From: Ichthyophis bannanicus
Taxonomy: Eukaryota > Chordata > Amphibia > Gymnophiona > Ichthyophiidae
Assembly (NCBI GenBank): GCA_033557465.1
Contig: CM066031.1
Span: 1,072,617,640-1,072,681,639, forward strand
DNA length: 64,000 bases
Reading direction: 5' to 3'
The notes under the pieces were generated by a model. The model ran no database searches. It had not been told where the DNA came from and saw nothing but the letters and a program-made list of their open reading frames with translations. A program made the position numbers and the translations under genes. Below are positions 9,921 to 22,392 of this stretch, one piece after another. Each line of letters opens with the position of its first letter. The first letter of the stretch is position 1.

Positions 9921-12900
9921 GCAGTTTCCCCAAAAGACACAGGTTCCACAATGCTTGTATTGGGTCAAGCATTGATATCCTGGGTCCCTTCTTAATAATG
10001 GTTTATGGACCTTTCCTCCAGGAACTTGTCCAAACCTTTTTTAAACCCAGCTACATTAACAGCCTTTACTACATCCTCTGGTAACAAATTCCAGAGTTTG
10101 ATTACACGTTGAGTGAAAAAATATTTCCTCTTATTAGTCTTAGATAGTTTACCCTGTAGCTTCCTTGCATGTCCCCTAGTCTTTCTATATTCTGATAATG
10201 TAAACAATCGATCTACATTTACCCGTTCCACTCCTTTCATTAATTTATAGACTTCTATCATATCTTCCCTCAGCCGTCTCTTTTCTAGGTTAAAGAGCCC
10301 TAACCTTTTTAGCCTTTCTTCATAGGGGTATCCTTCCATCCCCTTTACCATTTTGGTGTCTCTTCTCTGAACATTTTCTAATAACTCTATATCCTTTTTA
10401 AGATACGGCAACCAGAATTGCACACAATATTCAAGGTGCAGTCACACTATGGAACGATACAGAGGCATTATAATATCCTTTGTTTTATTTTCCATTTCTT
10501 TCCTTAAGATACATAACATTTTATTTGCTCTCTTGGCCCCCGCTGCACACTGGGCGGAGGGTTTTAACATGTTATCCACAATGATGCCTAAATCTTTTTC
10601 CTGGGTGGTGGTTCCTAATGTGGAACCTTGCATCGTGTAACCATAGTTTGGGTTGTTCTTCCCTAGGTGCATAACTTTGCACTTGTCCACATTAAATTTC
10701 ATCTGCCATTTTGATGCCCAGACTTCCAATTTACCAAGATCCTCTTGCAATTTTCGACAATCCTCATGGGTTTTAACAACTTTATATAGTTTTGTGTCAT
10801 CTGCAAATTTGATAACCTCACTCGTTATTCCACTTTCCAGGTCATTTATGAATATGTAAAAAAGCAGTGGACCCAGCACAGATCCCTGGGATACACCACT
10901 ATTCACCTTTCTCCATTGGGAAAATTGTCCATTTAGCCCTACCCTCTCCTTTCTATCTTTTAACCAGTTCCTGATCCACAATAGTACACTGCCTCCTATC
11001 CCATGACTCTTTAGTTTTGCCAAAAGACTCTCATGAGGGACCTTGTCAAAGGCTTTCTGAAAGTACAGATACACAATATCAACCGACTTACCTTTGTCCA
11101 CCTGATTATTCACTCCTTCAAAAAAACATAACAGATTAGTAAGACAAGATCTTCCTTGTCTAAAGCCATGTTGGCTGTCTCCCATTAGGTCATGACTATC
11201 TACATGATGAGTAATTTTATTCTTTATGATGGTTTCTACCATTTTTCCCGGTACTGATGTCAGGCTCACCGGTCTGTAGTTTCCCAGATCACCCCTGGAA
11301 CCTTTTTTAAAAATTGGTGTTACATTGGTGATCCTCCAATCTTCAGGTATTAGAGATGATTTTAATGATAGTTCACAGATTACTAATAGCAGGTCTGAAA
11401 TCTCGTATTTCAGTTCTTTCAACACCCTTGGATGTATACCATCCGGCCCAGGTGATTTGCTACTCTTCGGTTTATCTAATAGTTGTAATACATCTTCCCG
11501 ATGTATCGATATTTCCTTCAATTCTTTAAATACCACTTCAGTCATGGGTAACATCCCTACATCTTCCTCAGTAAAGACTGAAGCAAAGAATTCATTCAGT
11601 CTCTCCGCTATCGCCTTGTCGCCTCTTAGTGCTCCTTTAACCCCTTTATCATCTAATGGACCAACTGACTCTCTCACAGGTTTTTTGCTACGAATGTACT
11701 TGAAAAGGTCTTTACTTCGCGTTTTTGCTTCTGCAGCAAGCTTCTTCTCAAATTCTCCCTTTGCCTGCCTTATCAATGCCTTGCATTTGACTTGCCAGTG
11801 CTTGTGCTGTTTCCAGGTTTCGTCGTTTGGCTCTTTTTTCCATTTCCTGAAAGATTCTTTTTTAGCAACAACAGCCTCTCTGACCTCACCTTTAAACCAT
11901 GCTGGCAGTTTTTTGGACTTCCTTTCACTTTTCTTAAAGCGTGGAATACAGCTGGTCTGGGCTTCCAAGATAGTATTTTTCAACAACAGCCAAGCCTGAT
12001 GTACGTCTTTAACCTTTGCAACTGCTCCTTTTAGTTTTTTCTTAACTGTTTTCCTCATTTTATCATAGTCTCCCTTTCGAAAGTTAAAAGGTAGTACTGT
12101 GGATTTCCTTACTATCCCTCCTCCCCTAATTAAATCAAAGGCGATCATGCTATGATCACTATTGCCAAGTGGCCCCAACAACCTTATCTCTTGCACTAGA
12201 TCTGGTGTTCCACTAAGGATTAGGTCTAATATGGCTTCCCCTCTGGTCAGTTCATGAACCAGCTGCTCCAAGAAGCAGTCATTTATTTCATCTAGGAACT
12301 TTATCTCCCTAGCATGTCCTGCCATGACACTGACCCAGTTGATACCGGGGTAGTTGAAATCACTCATTATTATTACTGTGCTGTAACTTTTGTTAGCTTC
12401 CTTGATTTCTTTGAGCATTTCATCATCCAATTGGTCATTCTGGCCAGGCGCTCGATAGTATACCCCCACTGCCATCACCTTCCCCTTCATACATGGAATT
12501 TCAATCCATATAGATTCTACAGCAGATTTTGTTTCCTGCAAAACTTTAATCCTTTCTGACTCAATGCCCTCTCTAACATAGAGAGCAACCCCTCCACCAA
12601 TTTGATCAGCTCTATCATTACGATATAGTTTGTACCCAGGTATCACAGTGTCCCACTGGTTGTCCTCCTTCCACCATGTCTCTGATATTCCAATCATATC
12701 TAACCTTTCATTTAGTGCTATATATTCTAACTCTCCCATCTTATCTTTTAGACTTCTAGCATTTGCATACAAGCATTTTAGAGAATGTATTTTATTCATA
12801 TTAATTTGGCTATTGTTAGACATGGGTAATTTAGGATCTTTATGCTCTGTCTGCTCCATACTTGAGGGCATTTGGGCTACTTTACTCTTTTGTGGAACCT

Positions 12901-12946
12901 CTCTGCTTTTGGTAGTATCCTTCAAAGATACATTCTTCCGAACCAT
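9921..12946 (-). pseudogene. CR1-like LINE ORF2: endonuclease plus reverse transcriptase
   Basis: Minus-strand frame of about 985 codons (12946 to 9992), broken by one in-frame TGA at 10444-10442. At that point the other CR1 copy has an arginine codon (VRPHLEYC), so the stop fits CGA to TGA decay at a CpG. The N-terminal part is an APE-type endonuclease (YANARSL, GISETWW, GGGVALYVR, SDFNYPGINW, GNSDHSMI). The middle and C-terminal parts are a reverse transcriptase (SPGPDGIHPRVLKEL, NYRPVSLTS, QHGFRQGRS, FADDTKLY with the catalytic FADD) and the CR1 tail (NFFT-like [17 protein letters not shown]). Such enzymes nick target DNA and prime reverse transcription of the element RNA. ORF1 is absent and the 5' end lies near 12990. 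It is an almost complete, fairly young copy whose 3' UTR continues at 8379-8505 beyond copy A. Confidence 0.9.
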
Positions 12947-12989
12947 CCGCTCTTGGGCGACTGTCGGCTTTCCCCTAATATCTAGTTTA

Positions 12990-13557
12990 AAAGCTGCTCT
13001 ATCTCCTTTTTAAAGGTTATGATACTGATCCAGTAAGTCAGGAGTGCATCTGAGCAGGTTAATGCGCAGCCATGTATCCAATCCAGAGAGTCCCCAGAAG
13101 TGATGACCCAACAGCCTCAGTGCTCATTTGGAAAGGTATGACCAGAAGTGGATAGCCAGGCCCATGTGTCTGATTCATTGGAGGCTAAAGTGACATGGGA
13201 AAGATCACAAGAGGCACCTACAGGAATCCAACCCTGCTAGGTCGCTATGTGTTTGTGCTATGTATTTATCTAATAGGTGTGTTAGACCATTATACCATCC
13301 CAGTAGAGGAGTAGCCTATTGATTAGAGCAACAGCCCACAACCCAAAATATCTGGGTTTGATTCCCACTGACATGCTGTTGCTAGAGGACCCACAAGTTG
13401 CCAGGAGCCAGCATGTTAAAGAAAGAATATTTTAGTCAAAGCATTTCACATTGTAAGTAAACATTAATCAGGGTGATGTGATAAGTGTTTCAACACTGTG
13501 GTTTTGCCTAAATCTATACTGGTGGGGGTCCAAGGGAGTGTTGGTATCTATGAGGTC
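12990..13557. other. non-coding stretch with a tRNA-like module
   Basis: No gene is supported here. At about 13309-13370 there is a tRNA-like module (A-box-like TAGCCTATTGATTAGAG, B-box-like GGTTTGATTCCC). This suggests the head of an old tRNA-derived SINE. The rest was not recognised. Confidence 0.45.
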
Positions 13558-14273
13558 CAGTGTGCAGCGGCGGCCAAGAGGTATGATAAGGAAAGGAATG
13601 GAAAATAAAACAAAAGATATTATAATGCCTCTATATCGTTCCATGGTGAGACCGCACCTTGAATATTGTGTGCAATTCTGGTCGCCGTTTCTTAAAAGGG
13701 ATATAGCGATTTTAGAAAAGGTTCAGAGAAGAGCCACCAAAATGGTAAAGGGGATGGAAGGATACTTCTGTGAAGAAAGGCTAAAAAGGTTAGGGCTCTT
13801 TAACCTGGAAAAGAGACGGCTGAGGGGAGATATGATAGAAGTCTATAAATTAATGAACGGAGTGGAACGGGTAAACGTAGATCGATTGTTTACCTTATCA
13901 GAATATAGAAAGACTAGGGGACATGCAATGAAGCTACAGGGTAAACTATTTAAGACGAATAAAAGAAAATATTTTTTCACTCAACGTGTAATCAAACTCT
14001 GGAATTTGTTACCGGAGGATGTAGTAAAGGCTGTTAGTGTAGCTGGGTTTAAAAAAGGTTTGGACAAGTTCCTGGAGGAAAGGTCCATAAACCATTATTA
14101 AGAAGGGACCCAGGATATCAATGCTTGAACCAATACAAGCATTGTGGAACCTGTGTCCCTTGGGGAAACTGTTAGGTACATATGACCTAGATTGGCCACT
14201 GTTAGAAACAGAATACTGGGCTTGATGGACCTTGGTATGACCCAGTATGGCATATCTTATGTTCTTATGTTCT
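13558..14273 (+). mobile_element. 5'-truncated CR1 copy, same subfamily as 9921-12946
   Basis: The frame encodes only the last part of the reverse transcriptase and the C-terminal tail ([14 protein letters not shown] to the terminal SINHY at 14101). The 3' UTR ends in TTATGTTCTTATGTTCT at 14257-14273. It is intact over the part it retains and keeps the arginine codon lost in the larger copy. 5' truncation is typical of target-primed reverse transcription. Its orientation is opposite to the larger copy, so the two 3' ends point outward. Confidence 0.88.
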
Positions 14274-14467
14274 GTAGCTGCTGCTGCACTATTTTTTCTA
14301 TTATGTTGGTTATGAATGAGGCTTGATATTGGTCGGAAGTACATTGGGAGTACGTTCCATCCCCCTGAGCATCTTTGGCCTTTTCTCCTTACGTTTTCTA
14401 TTCCCCCTTCTCCCTATCATGATTGCAGCATAGCATCCAGGACTGCCCACACTATGCAGACATCATA

Positions 14468-14535
14468 GTGGACTAGTAGCCTAATGGCTTGCTGAAGAGG
14501 GGAATAGGGTTCAGTTCCCATTCGCTCCACTTATG
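14468..14535 (+). repeat. tRNA-like SINE head
   Basis: TAGTAGCCTAATGGCTTG (A-box-like) is followed about 35 bases later by GGGTTCAGTTCCC (B-box-like). It probably derives from a tRNA-derived SINE. The sequence between 14274 and 14800 otherwise shows nothing recognisable except an L2-tail-like phrase at about 14655-14700. Confidence 0.4.
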
Positions 14536-14800
14536 TTCTCAGCCATGTCACTTAACATTGCTTTACATGATAGTTGATGTATGATTTTGGTTATTGATAT
14601 CATGTTTCAGGTTTATAACATTGTAGCTGTTTCAGTGGTCATCGCTCTGCCAACATTATTTATTTATTACCAGTCAAAACGGTGTACAATCAACAAGGTG
14701 CAAAAGTGGGGGATAACAGCAGAGGTGTAGGCAAGTTACATTACAAAATCAACATTCTAACAGTGAGGGCGCAAACAAGTAACATCAAACAGCAATATTG

Positions 14801-15348
14801 GAAACATAGAAACATGACAGCAGAAAAAAACCACATGCAGTCCTTTTTTTCTCTTTAGAGATCCTCTTTGTTTCTCCCATGCTTTTTTAAAATTCAAATA
14901 CTGTCGTCTTCTCTACCACCTCCACTGGGAGACTATTCCATGCATCTACCACTCTTTCCATACAGAAATATTTCTGATATTACTCCTGAGTCTATCCCCT
15001 TTCACCCTCATCCTTTGTCCCCTCATAGCAGAGCTTGTTTTCAATCAAAAGAGGCTCTCCTCCTGTGTATTTATGCCACAGAGGTATTTAAACGTCTCAG
15101 TCATATCACCTCTATATCGTCTTTCCTCTAAAGTATACATATTAAGATCCTTAAGACTCTCCTCATATGCCTTATAACAAAACCACTAACTATTTTAATA
15201 ACCATCCTTTCTACCGACTCCAACCTGTTTATATCCCTTTGAAGGTGCGGTCTTCAGAATTGCACACAATACTCCAAATGAGGTTGCACCAAATACCTAT
15301 ACAGAGGCACTAACACCTCCTTTCGTCTGCTGGCCATTCCTCTCCTTA
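14801..15348 (-). mobile_element. CR1-like LINE, second subfamily, 3' half
   Basis: The plus strand begins with the reversed 3' tail (GAAACATAGAAACATGACAGCAG). It then follows the CR1 C-terminal region in reverse complement (14870-15340), with several frameshifts. It is interrupted at 15348 by the Penelope-like element. The same LINE resumes at 43178-44334, and the 15-bp sequence CCATTCCTCTCCTTA is present at both junctions. Confidence 0.8.
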
Positions 15349-15415
15349 GGAACCAGTCAAGGAAACGTGGCAGGAGGTCCAAAGATTGCCTTTATTAATC
15401 CACGGATACGGGGTG

Positions 15416-15463
15416 TCAACCCGACACAGGCCGTGTTTCGTACACAACTTCCTCAGGGGTTGA
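15416..15463 (-). ncRNA. hammerhead ribozyme motif, copy 1 (Penelope 3' region)
   Basis: Read on the minus strand, the 48 bases are the same motif as at 43026-43073: stem I TCAACCC/GGGTTGA (7 bp), core CTGAGGA, a short stem II (GT/AC), core GAAA, stem III ACAC/GTGT, and cleavage-site C before GGG. Hammerhead motifs are established components of Penelope-like elements. Activity is not shown by sequence alone. Confidence 0.75.
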
Positions 15464-18400
15464 GGACTCACTAAAAAACATTCATAAAATATATTAAATC
15501 AAACTACAACAAACAAAACATATATGATAATACCATGGATACTACCAACTTTATACACTGCATATCAAAAAATAAAAAATAAATAAAAAATAAAAATACT
15601 GAATAAAGATAAAAACAATAAATACATAAATAATTAAAATGTGATAAACCAATGATAAAAACAAAGTTATTGCCATAAATAATTACTAAATAACTATAAA
15701 TACTAATAAAACATAATGACAAAATCATGTCCTATGACACACATTAATTAAACTAAATATAAACCTATACAGGAAACATACTACTAAAAAAACATGCTAC
15801 TAAAAAAGGAGGAGAGAGAGGAGGAGAACCAGGTGGACATGTGAAAATACACAATGCATAACTAAAAGAGCAAACTATTAAAACAATTAAAACAAATTTC
15901 GAAATAAGAGGAGATGGGAAATAAATCATGAATACCATATAAATTGTTCCAAAATCCATCCAAATAGAGTGGACAATAAATAAAAAAATAAATAAAATAT
16001 AAATAAAAAGTTTAAAAATGAGTAATACAAAATAAATAATAAAAATAATAATAATAATAACTAATAATAAATATAGATAATAAAAATGAATAAATAGAGA
16101 AAAACACAATAAATATCTTATAAAAACCTACCACTATAACCAGCCCAATTGAAACATGCTTTGATTGGCGGGACCGTGGAAAATACCTGCCTCACATACG
16201 CGATGTGAAATAAATTCTATTTGAAATAAATAAATAAATAATTTAAAAATTTAAAAATTAAATTTTTTTTAATAAAGTTTAAATTAAAAAAACAAAACAG
16301 AAATGTTTAGAATTGCACCAATAAATGTCCTCAAAATATTTCATATCCATGTTTGGCACAAAAAACCCCTACTCTATTTAAAAACCAGCAGTGACCAGTA
16401 CACGAACTTGTGACCGAATTCACAATAGTGACTGCATGATTTAAAATTTCAAAATAAAATGGAGAAGCAATAATGCCAATTCAAATACAAAAAGGGGGGT
16501 ATTAGCCAACCAAATGTCACCTTGCAGGCCACTTTAAATGTGAGAAACATATGTGCATTTGAGAGACCGACTTACAAGGAGCCGATTGTGAGGCCAAGGC
16601 TACTCACTAGCCAGAAAAAACGGAGGCAGCAATCCCTTAGAGATGCAACAGGTAATTAAAGTAAAGGGAAGAAACTGCCAGGGAAAGGCTAAACATGTTT
16701 ATACGAGCGATAAAACCAACGAATACCAAATCGCATCATTAGAGACATGCACCTCTATCACCCACACATGCATCGTATGTGAAAGCGCAAGCAAGAATAA
16801 AATAAATACTAGTATGAAAAACTTTACACCACGATGCCCCGAAATTATTTTTATCCGACGATATCCTTCTGGACAGTTATTGCAATTGTAGCCATATCGG
16901 GCAGGGTGAAAGAGCGGCATTCCCCTATTTACGCGGCAAACCCATGTTTATAAAAAAATGGGCAATCGGAACATAATAAAATCTATCACCATTAAATAAC
17001 CTAGGAAAAATGCTTTCATAGTGAGGATTCACCCTACACAAACAAAACTTTTCTTAAGGCTGTAAACAGAAAAAGGAAAAGAGACCTGAATCGTGTGGAA
17101 AGAACGTCGTCAGCTAGTGAATACCGAACGACTTTAAAACGCAAACGCCCGCACAGGCGCACTAAATTTAAAAGGCATTTTGGCGGGAAACTAGGGGAGC
17201 ATAGTAAACCCAGCTTAAATAAGACTATTAAAAAAAAGGTAAATATGTCACAAGAATTGTAGATATGTTCAACATGGAGGCGTGCACTAATGAAAAAACA
17301 TTAAAATGTGTAAAAAAACATGAACTTACACACACACATGAGTAAAAAGAAGCCGTAAAACCGGACTCCCGATCACTGCTGAGTTACCTCTAATGCCATA
17401 TCTATTGTCCTTTTAAATGGGGGGTGAAAACAAACTACTAAACAGGGAATAGTGTAAAAGAGGGGCATGAGGTCCAATCTAAGTGACACTTCCAGGAGGC
17501 CACCGATTATACCAGCCAAATCAACCAATGCAAAACTACAAAAACACTGAGAAATCTTGGTCCACATTTAACCCATGTGGAACCATAGTGTTTAACAAAA
17601 AAATATATTTTTGTTCTAATCTAACAGTGGTTTTGATAAGATCACCCCCTCACCAGTTCAAATGTACCTTTTTTAGAACGAAGAACTTTATATCAGCTAA
17701 CGTATGACCCATGTCTAACCAGTGTTGCACAATTGGTTTGTCAACCACTTTTCTTCTTACGCAGCTCTTATGTTCCACTATGCGAGTACGAATAGAACGG
17801 TTGGTTTTACCTACGTAGAGCTTCCCACAGGGGCACTGGATGGCATAGATGACATTTGCTGTCTCACAATTTGAAAAATCATTTATAAAAAATTTTTTTG
17901 GGGAGACCGGGTGAATGAAAAAATCCCGCACAGGCAAAACGTTGAGGCAAACAGAGCAATGGCCGCACTGGAACTGACCCTTGTATTTGGATAACCTCTT
18001 CCTTTCAGTAAGAGCCGATGGAACTAGCAAGTTTCTGAGGTTGACATTCCTCTTGTATGCCACTATAAGGGAAGTATCGTGAAACCCAGGGAGGGTCTGT
18101 ACAAGGTGCCATTCCTTTTTGAGAATACGTACTATTTTCTGTGACTGCAAGGAGTACAGTAGGGGACACACTATTGATGGTTGATTACTCTTCACCTTTG
18201 GTGTAAGTAAGAAGTGACGGGACTCACCACCTGCCCCATCATAAGCCTTTTTAATAAAATGAGGGGGATATTGGCGTGTCTGGAATCTTTGGGGCATGTT
18301 TACTAAAGTGCGATAAACGTGGCTAACGCGCATTGTACGACGATAACGACCGTAAGTGCCGTATAACGCGCGTACAGACGCGCTAACGACCGTTAACGTA

Positions 18401-19084
18401 ATACTACGCACGTTAAGCATAGTTAACGATCGTAAAGTCCCGCGGCGCGTTAAAACAGCGCAGAAGGTGGAGAGTGGGCGGAGAGAAGGGGTCAGTGGGC
18501 GGAGAGTGGGCGGGGAGAGGCTCCCCTCACACTAACGCACTGAATTCCTGAGCTCAATTCCAATGCGAATGAAAACCTGTCGTTAAAGGCATTTAAAGGG
18601 AAGAGAAACCATTTCCGTCAGCAATGTACAGAAAAACCGGGGAAACCCACAAAACGTGAGCAGTGTGATACATGTGCACAGAACAAAATTTCACATAAAA
18701 CGTTAAAAATGACCACAAGAAACATTTTAAAAAGCATAATTCAGCTGGGCAACAGTGATAGCAATGGGCAACAAGGAACAACACTCCATGGAAAGCACCA
18801 AATAAAAAAGAAATGATGTGTGGAAGGGTCTACACTCCGCAGACCCTTTCAAAGATCATTTCATTGTAATGGAGCTGTCCTGGGAGTGTTGTGTAATGTT
18901 GCCCAATGATATCATTGTTGCCCAGCTTGGTTATGGGTGTGTGCCCCTTTTTTGAGGTCTTTTCTGAGGTTTATGTGCACCTTTGTCTGCATACAAGGTA
19001 AATGAGGCCACAGTAAAACTGTTGCAGAGCAGGGTTTCTGACTCGTCAGGCCGGTTTAACTAACTCCAGGGACCTCACAGTTTC

Positions 19085-19165
19085 TGTGGCCACAGTGTGG
19101 TGCAACAGACACAGCCAGTGCCTATAAGACCAGAGGGTCACAGGTTCAAATCCCAACTGGGGCTC
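19085..19165 (+). repeat. tRNA-like module in the R-arm of E2
   Basis: The phrase GTGGTGCAACAGACACAG, followed by the B-box-like CAGGTTCAAATCCC, resembles a tRNA-derived SINE head. Equivalent modules occur in E3 (25115-25190) and inverted in E1 (about 2580-2660), so it is ancestral to the family. Confidence 0.5.
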
Positions 19166-19519
19166 CTGCCAACCCAGTCCCCATAGTTTTACCCACCACT
19201 AAACAGTGATAGTAAAGACACTCCTTTATTGCAGAGAACATACGCATGGCCTATATTTTACCACACCAAACACAGACACCAGAAACAGGCACATTACCTA
19301 AAGCAGAGTCCCGCAAATGCAGTCCTGGAGGGCCCCACACCATTCCGGCTTCATGCTGCCTCTAATAAAGATGCCTGTGCTGCATAGCTATGCACCACCC
19401 CCATGGTATGCAGATGTAGCTCATGCATATTTATGAGGGACAGCATGAAAACCCAAACAGTGTTTCGAACACCAGGACTGGAGTTGGGGAACTCTGCCGT
19501 AAAGCAGCAGCCAACAGGG

Positions 19520-20057
19520 CAGAGCTACTCAATTCCAGTCCTGGTGGCCCGCAACCCTGCAGGTTTTTGGAATATCCCTAATGATATGCATGAGATACAT
19601 ATGCATTAGAGATAGCCTGCCAACCTGACTGGTGTTTGGCCTTCCAGGGCTGGATTTGGAGACCCCTGCCTTACACCTCTGTCATTTAAGATTGTAAGTG
19701 GGCAAGGTGCAGATGTCCAAGACATCAAAAAGGTTAGAATTTGTCACATTCCTCCTTGCTTCTCACCACCACCAAAATATTGTCTATTAGACAACGTTTT
19801 GGTGGTGTTGAGAATCTAGGAGGAATGTGACACATTCTATCTACCCTTTTGATGTCTAGAACATCTGTACCTTGCCCACTCACAATCTTAAATGACAGAG
19901 GTGTAAGGCAGGAGTCTCCAAATCCAGCCCTGGAGGGCCACAAACCAGTCAGGTTGGCAGGCTATCTCTAATGCATATATATCTCATGCATATCATTAGG
20001 GATATCCCAAAAACCTGCAGGGTTGCGGGCCACCAGGACTGGAATTGAGTAGCTCTG
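19520..20057. mobile_element. palindromic hAT MITE (538 bp) inside E2
   Basis: The element is bounded by an 8-bp direct repeat CAACAGGG (19512-19519 and 20058-20065). Its two halves are near-perfect inverted copies, with the centre at about 19785 (CACCACCAAAATATTG against the inverse). E1 and E3 retain the uninterrupted site AGCCAACAGGGG, which confirms the boundary. There is no coding capacity, and a hAT transposase would be needed in trans. Its terminal sequence (CAGAGCTACTCAATTCCAG) differs from the other two copies. Confidence 0.88.
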
Positions 20058-21686
20058 CAACAGGGCCACACACCCACCCACAGGCCCTATTGGCCAATGC
20101 CTCCTGGAGAGGCAAGACATTGGGCCCTGCCTGTATCTCCCAATACTAGCAGTTGCATACCTTAGCAATGCCACCCTACACCTGGGTATATGGTACAGAG
20201 CTATCAAACGTTTCCTATGATAACTGGCAGATATCAATTCCTACGTTAAGCACATTTTGCTTTTTGAGCTCCACCATAACAATCATTCTGATGTCTGCGG
20301 TGTGTGCTGCAGGTCTGGTCTCTGACAGTGTTCACCACCCTGGGGAGTGACCCCCCAACAGCCTTGTGTACCATATCCATGCCTGTACTATGCCCATGAC
20401 TGGTGTGGTGGGTATGGCTGCTGACCACCTCTATAGTAGCACAATGCTGGCATAGGTGTGGAGGTGGCTGTCTGTCTATCCAGTGTGTGGTGGCTGCAAA
20501 CACCTTCCACAGTCCACACTGCCAGCAATGTTGCCAGTATTGGGCTGCCAATGTGCATAATGAGGAGCAAGGTACCATGGGTATAGGCCGGACAGGGTGG
20601 CCTGGCCAGGGTGCATCTGCACAGGGCATAGGGCAGTGACAGGCACATTGTAGTGCCTGGCCACCACCTACACAGACAGGGTGACCTCAGTATATCCTGC
20701 TGAGAGATCACTCTCACCCTGACTGTGCAGTGACCACAGCATGGCTAGGCACTCCCATGGTGCTATCTAGTATTTCTCTCATGTGATACATATGGGTTTC
20801 ATTTTGGGGCCCAGTCACTGATGTATTTGCTTGCTGTGTATGCTGACATCCCAGTTCTGGGTGCAGGCATCTCCACTGGGCACTAGCAGACTGTTTGCAG
20901 CTGGTAGGTGTTGTGATGGAGTGGCTTGCACCAGGGGAATATCAGATAGTGGTGGGGTGCAGCATACCATATCCAGGCCTAATGTCTGTTTGCTATTGTG
21001 TTATGGCTTTGTACAGAGCTGCATTGACTGTCCTTTAGGGTGTCTGTTCCCCTCTACTGCCACCTTTGCAGGGAGGTAGATTGTGGATCTTTCGATGGGA
21101 GACCCTGTTTGCCACCCTCAGCCCTGGGGGAGGGTGGTGGTGGTGGTGGTGGTGGTGCATGGGGGGGGGGGGGGTGGCTACACCTGACTGAAACAGACAG
21201 AGATGTCCAAGGTGTTCCTGCAGAAACTACCTATCTCACACAGTAACACTGCTTTGGACCTGCACCATGGCCTCTTTCAACCATGGACGGTGCTGTGGAC
21301 CTAGTGCTGGGCGCCTCACTGCACCCTCAGGGTGAGCACAGTACCCGCACAATGTGACGGTGTGTGTAGCTACTCTGTGCCAGTACAACACACGGTCAGT
21401 ACCCCCTATCAGGCCGAGGTGCTGTGGGGGTGCACATGGTCAGTTCCCCCTACCAGGCCGAGGTGCTGTGGGGGTGCATTCCCCATGGTGTGTATCTGTG
21501 GACAGCTGATTTGCATGTGCAGTGCATCATGGGTGTGACTGGCACAATCCAACCCTGTGAAACTCCAGCACCTGCTCACAGGCTCTGATAAACCATAGGC
21601 CATCACACGTACATCTGTTAGCATAATGCATAGGTGCAAGACACCCTACAGAGTCTGTAATATAAGATGCCCACACTGGTAAAAAC

Positions 21687-21755
21687 ACACGTACCCACGC
21701 ACGGGGCTACGCACGTACCAACGCACGCAGCCTCGCACGCACCAACGTACGTGGC
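21687..21755. promoter_or_regulatory. CG-rich iteron-like block in E2
   Basis: On the minus strand the sequence repeats ACGTACGTTGG, GTGCGTTGG and ACGTGCGT units. It resembles the block just upstream of the Myb-like gene in E4 (60111-60250). Its retention in an element that has lost all genes suggests a cis-acting role such as protein binding, which is inference. Confidence 0.4.
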
Positions 21756-21879
21756 TAGGCACACTCCGAGGGTGTGTTTCTGACACCAATACTCAACTTA
21801 ACGAAAAACATGCCTCCTCATTCCCTCTGTAATGTACAGGGTGATGCCTGGGACAGCCTTCTGCATTAGGCACACTGGG

Positions 21880-21947
21880 GACTTGAACCCATGCTGCCTG
21901 TAACAGCGGTCAGTACCGTAACCATTGTGCTACAGCTCTGTTTCTGT
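21880..21947 (-). repeat. tRNA-like module in the L-end of E2
   Basis: The minus strand reads an A-box-like TAGCACAATGGTTACGG and a B-box-like GGTTCAAGTCCC, about 190 bp from the right terminus. It corresponds to the modules in E1 (284-352) and E4 (44533-44600). Confidence 0.55.
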
Positions 21948-22392
21948 GCTTTGTGTCTGTACGTCTTCTTACGATTAACGCGCAGTAACGCGCCACGGCG
22001 CCCGGTAACGCTCGTTAATTTTTTGAACGCGCGTTAGTGGTGACGATGTACCGCCCATGTCCTTATTTGGGGTTTCTGTCACTACCGCGGCTCCTAACGC
22101 GAATTGCATTAACGCAGTTTAGTAAACATACCCCTTTGTGTCAAATCTTTTGCATGATGTTCAAACTCCTGAGTACTAGTGCAAGCTCTTTTTACCCTGA
22201 GAAACTGCTCCACAGGTAGGTTAGCCTTGAGGGAAGGATTATGGAAACTCGTATAGTGAAGGAACTGATTTTTGTCTGTAGGTTTCCTATGTGTTGTGGT
22301 TAGTCGGCCGCCCTCTCTTTGAACAAGAAGATCCAAATAGGGAATGCGCAAGGGATCATACGTAAGCTGAAATCTTAAGTTATCATCTAAAT

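Larger units (their letters stand above)
18291..22134 (-). mobile_element. Harbinger-type non-autonomous element E2
   Basis: Inverted ends (GGGGCATGTTTACTAAAG at the left, the reverse of GGGGTATGTTTACTAAAC at the right) and a 3-bp TTT repeat (18288-18290, 22135-22137), inside the Penelope coding frame. Orientation is opposite to E1 and E4: the R-end is left and the L-end with its tRNA-like module is right. It contains no transposase. A CG-rich block at 21687-21755 corresponds to the repeats upstream of the Myb-like gene of E4 (60111-60250). The deletion that removed the coding genes therefore lies near 21775. A hAT MITE (19520-20057) was inserted later. Confidence 0.85.

Noticed and set aside
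11325..11999. Plus-strand ORF of 224 codons
   Set aside because: Antisense of the CR1 reverse transcriptase, with composition typical of a shadow frame.
16643..16920. Short ORFs present in both Penelope arms
   Set aside because: They lie in the 3' UTR beyond the GIY-YIG stop codon, and they recur only because the arms are inverted copies.
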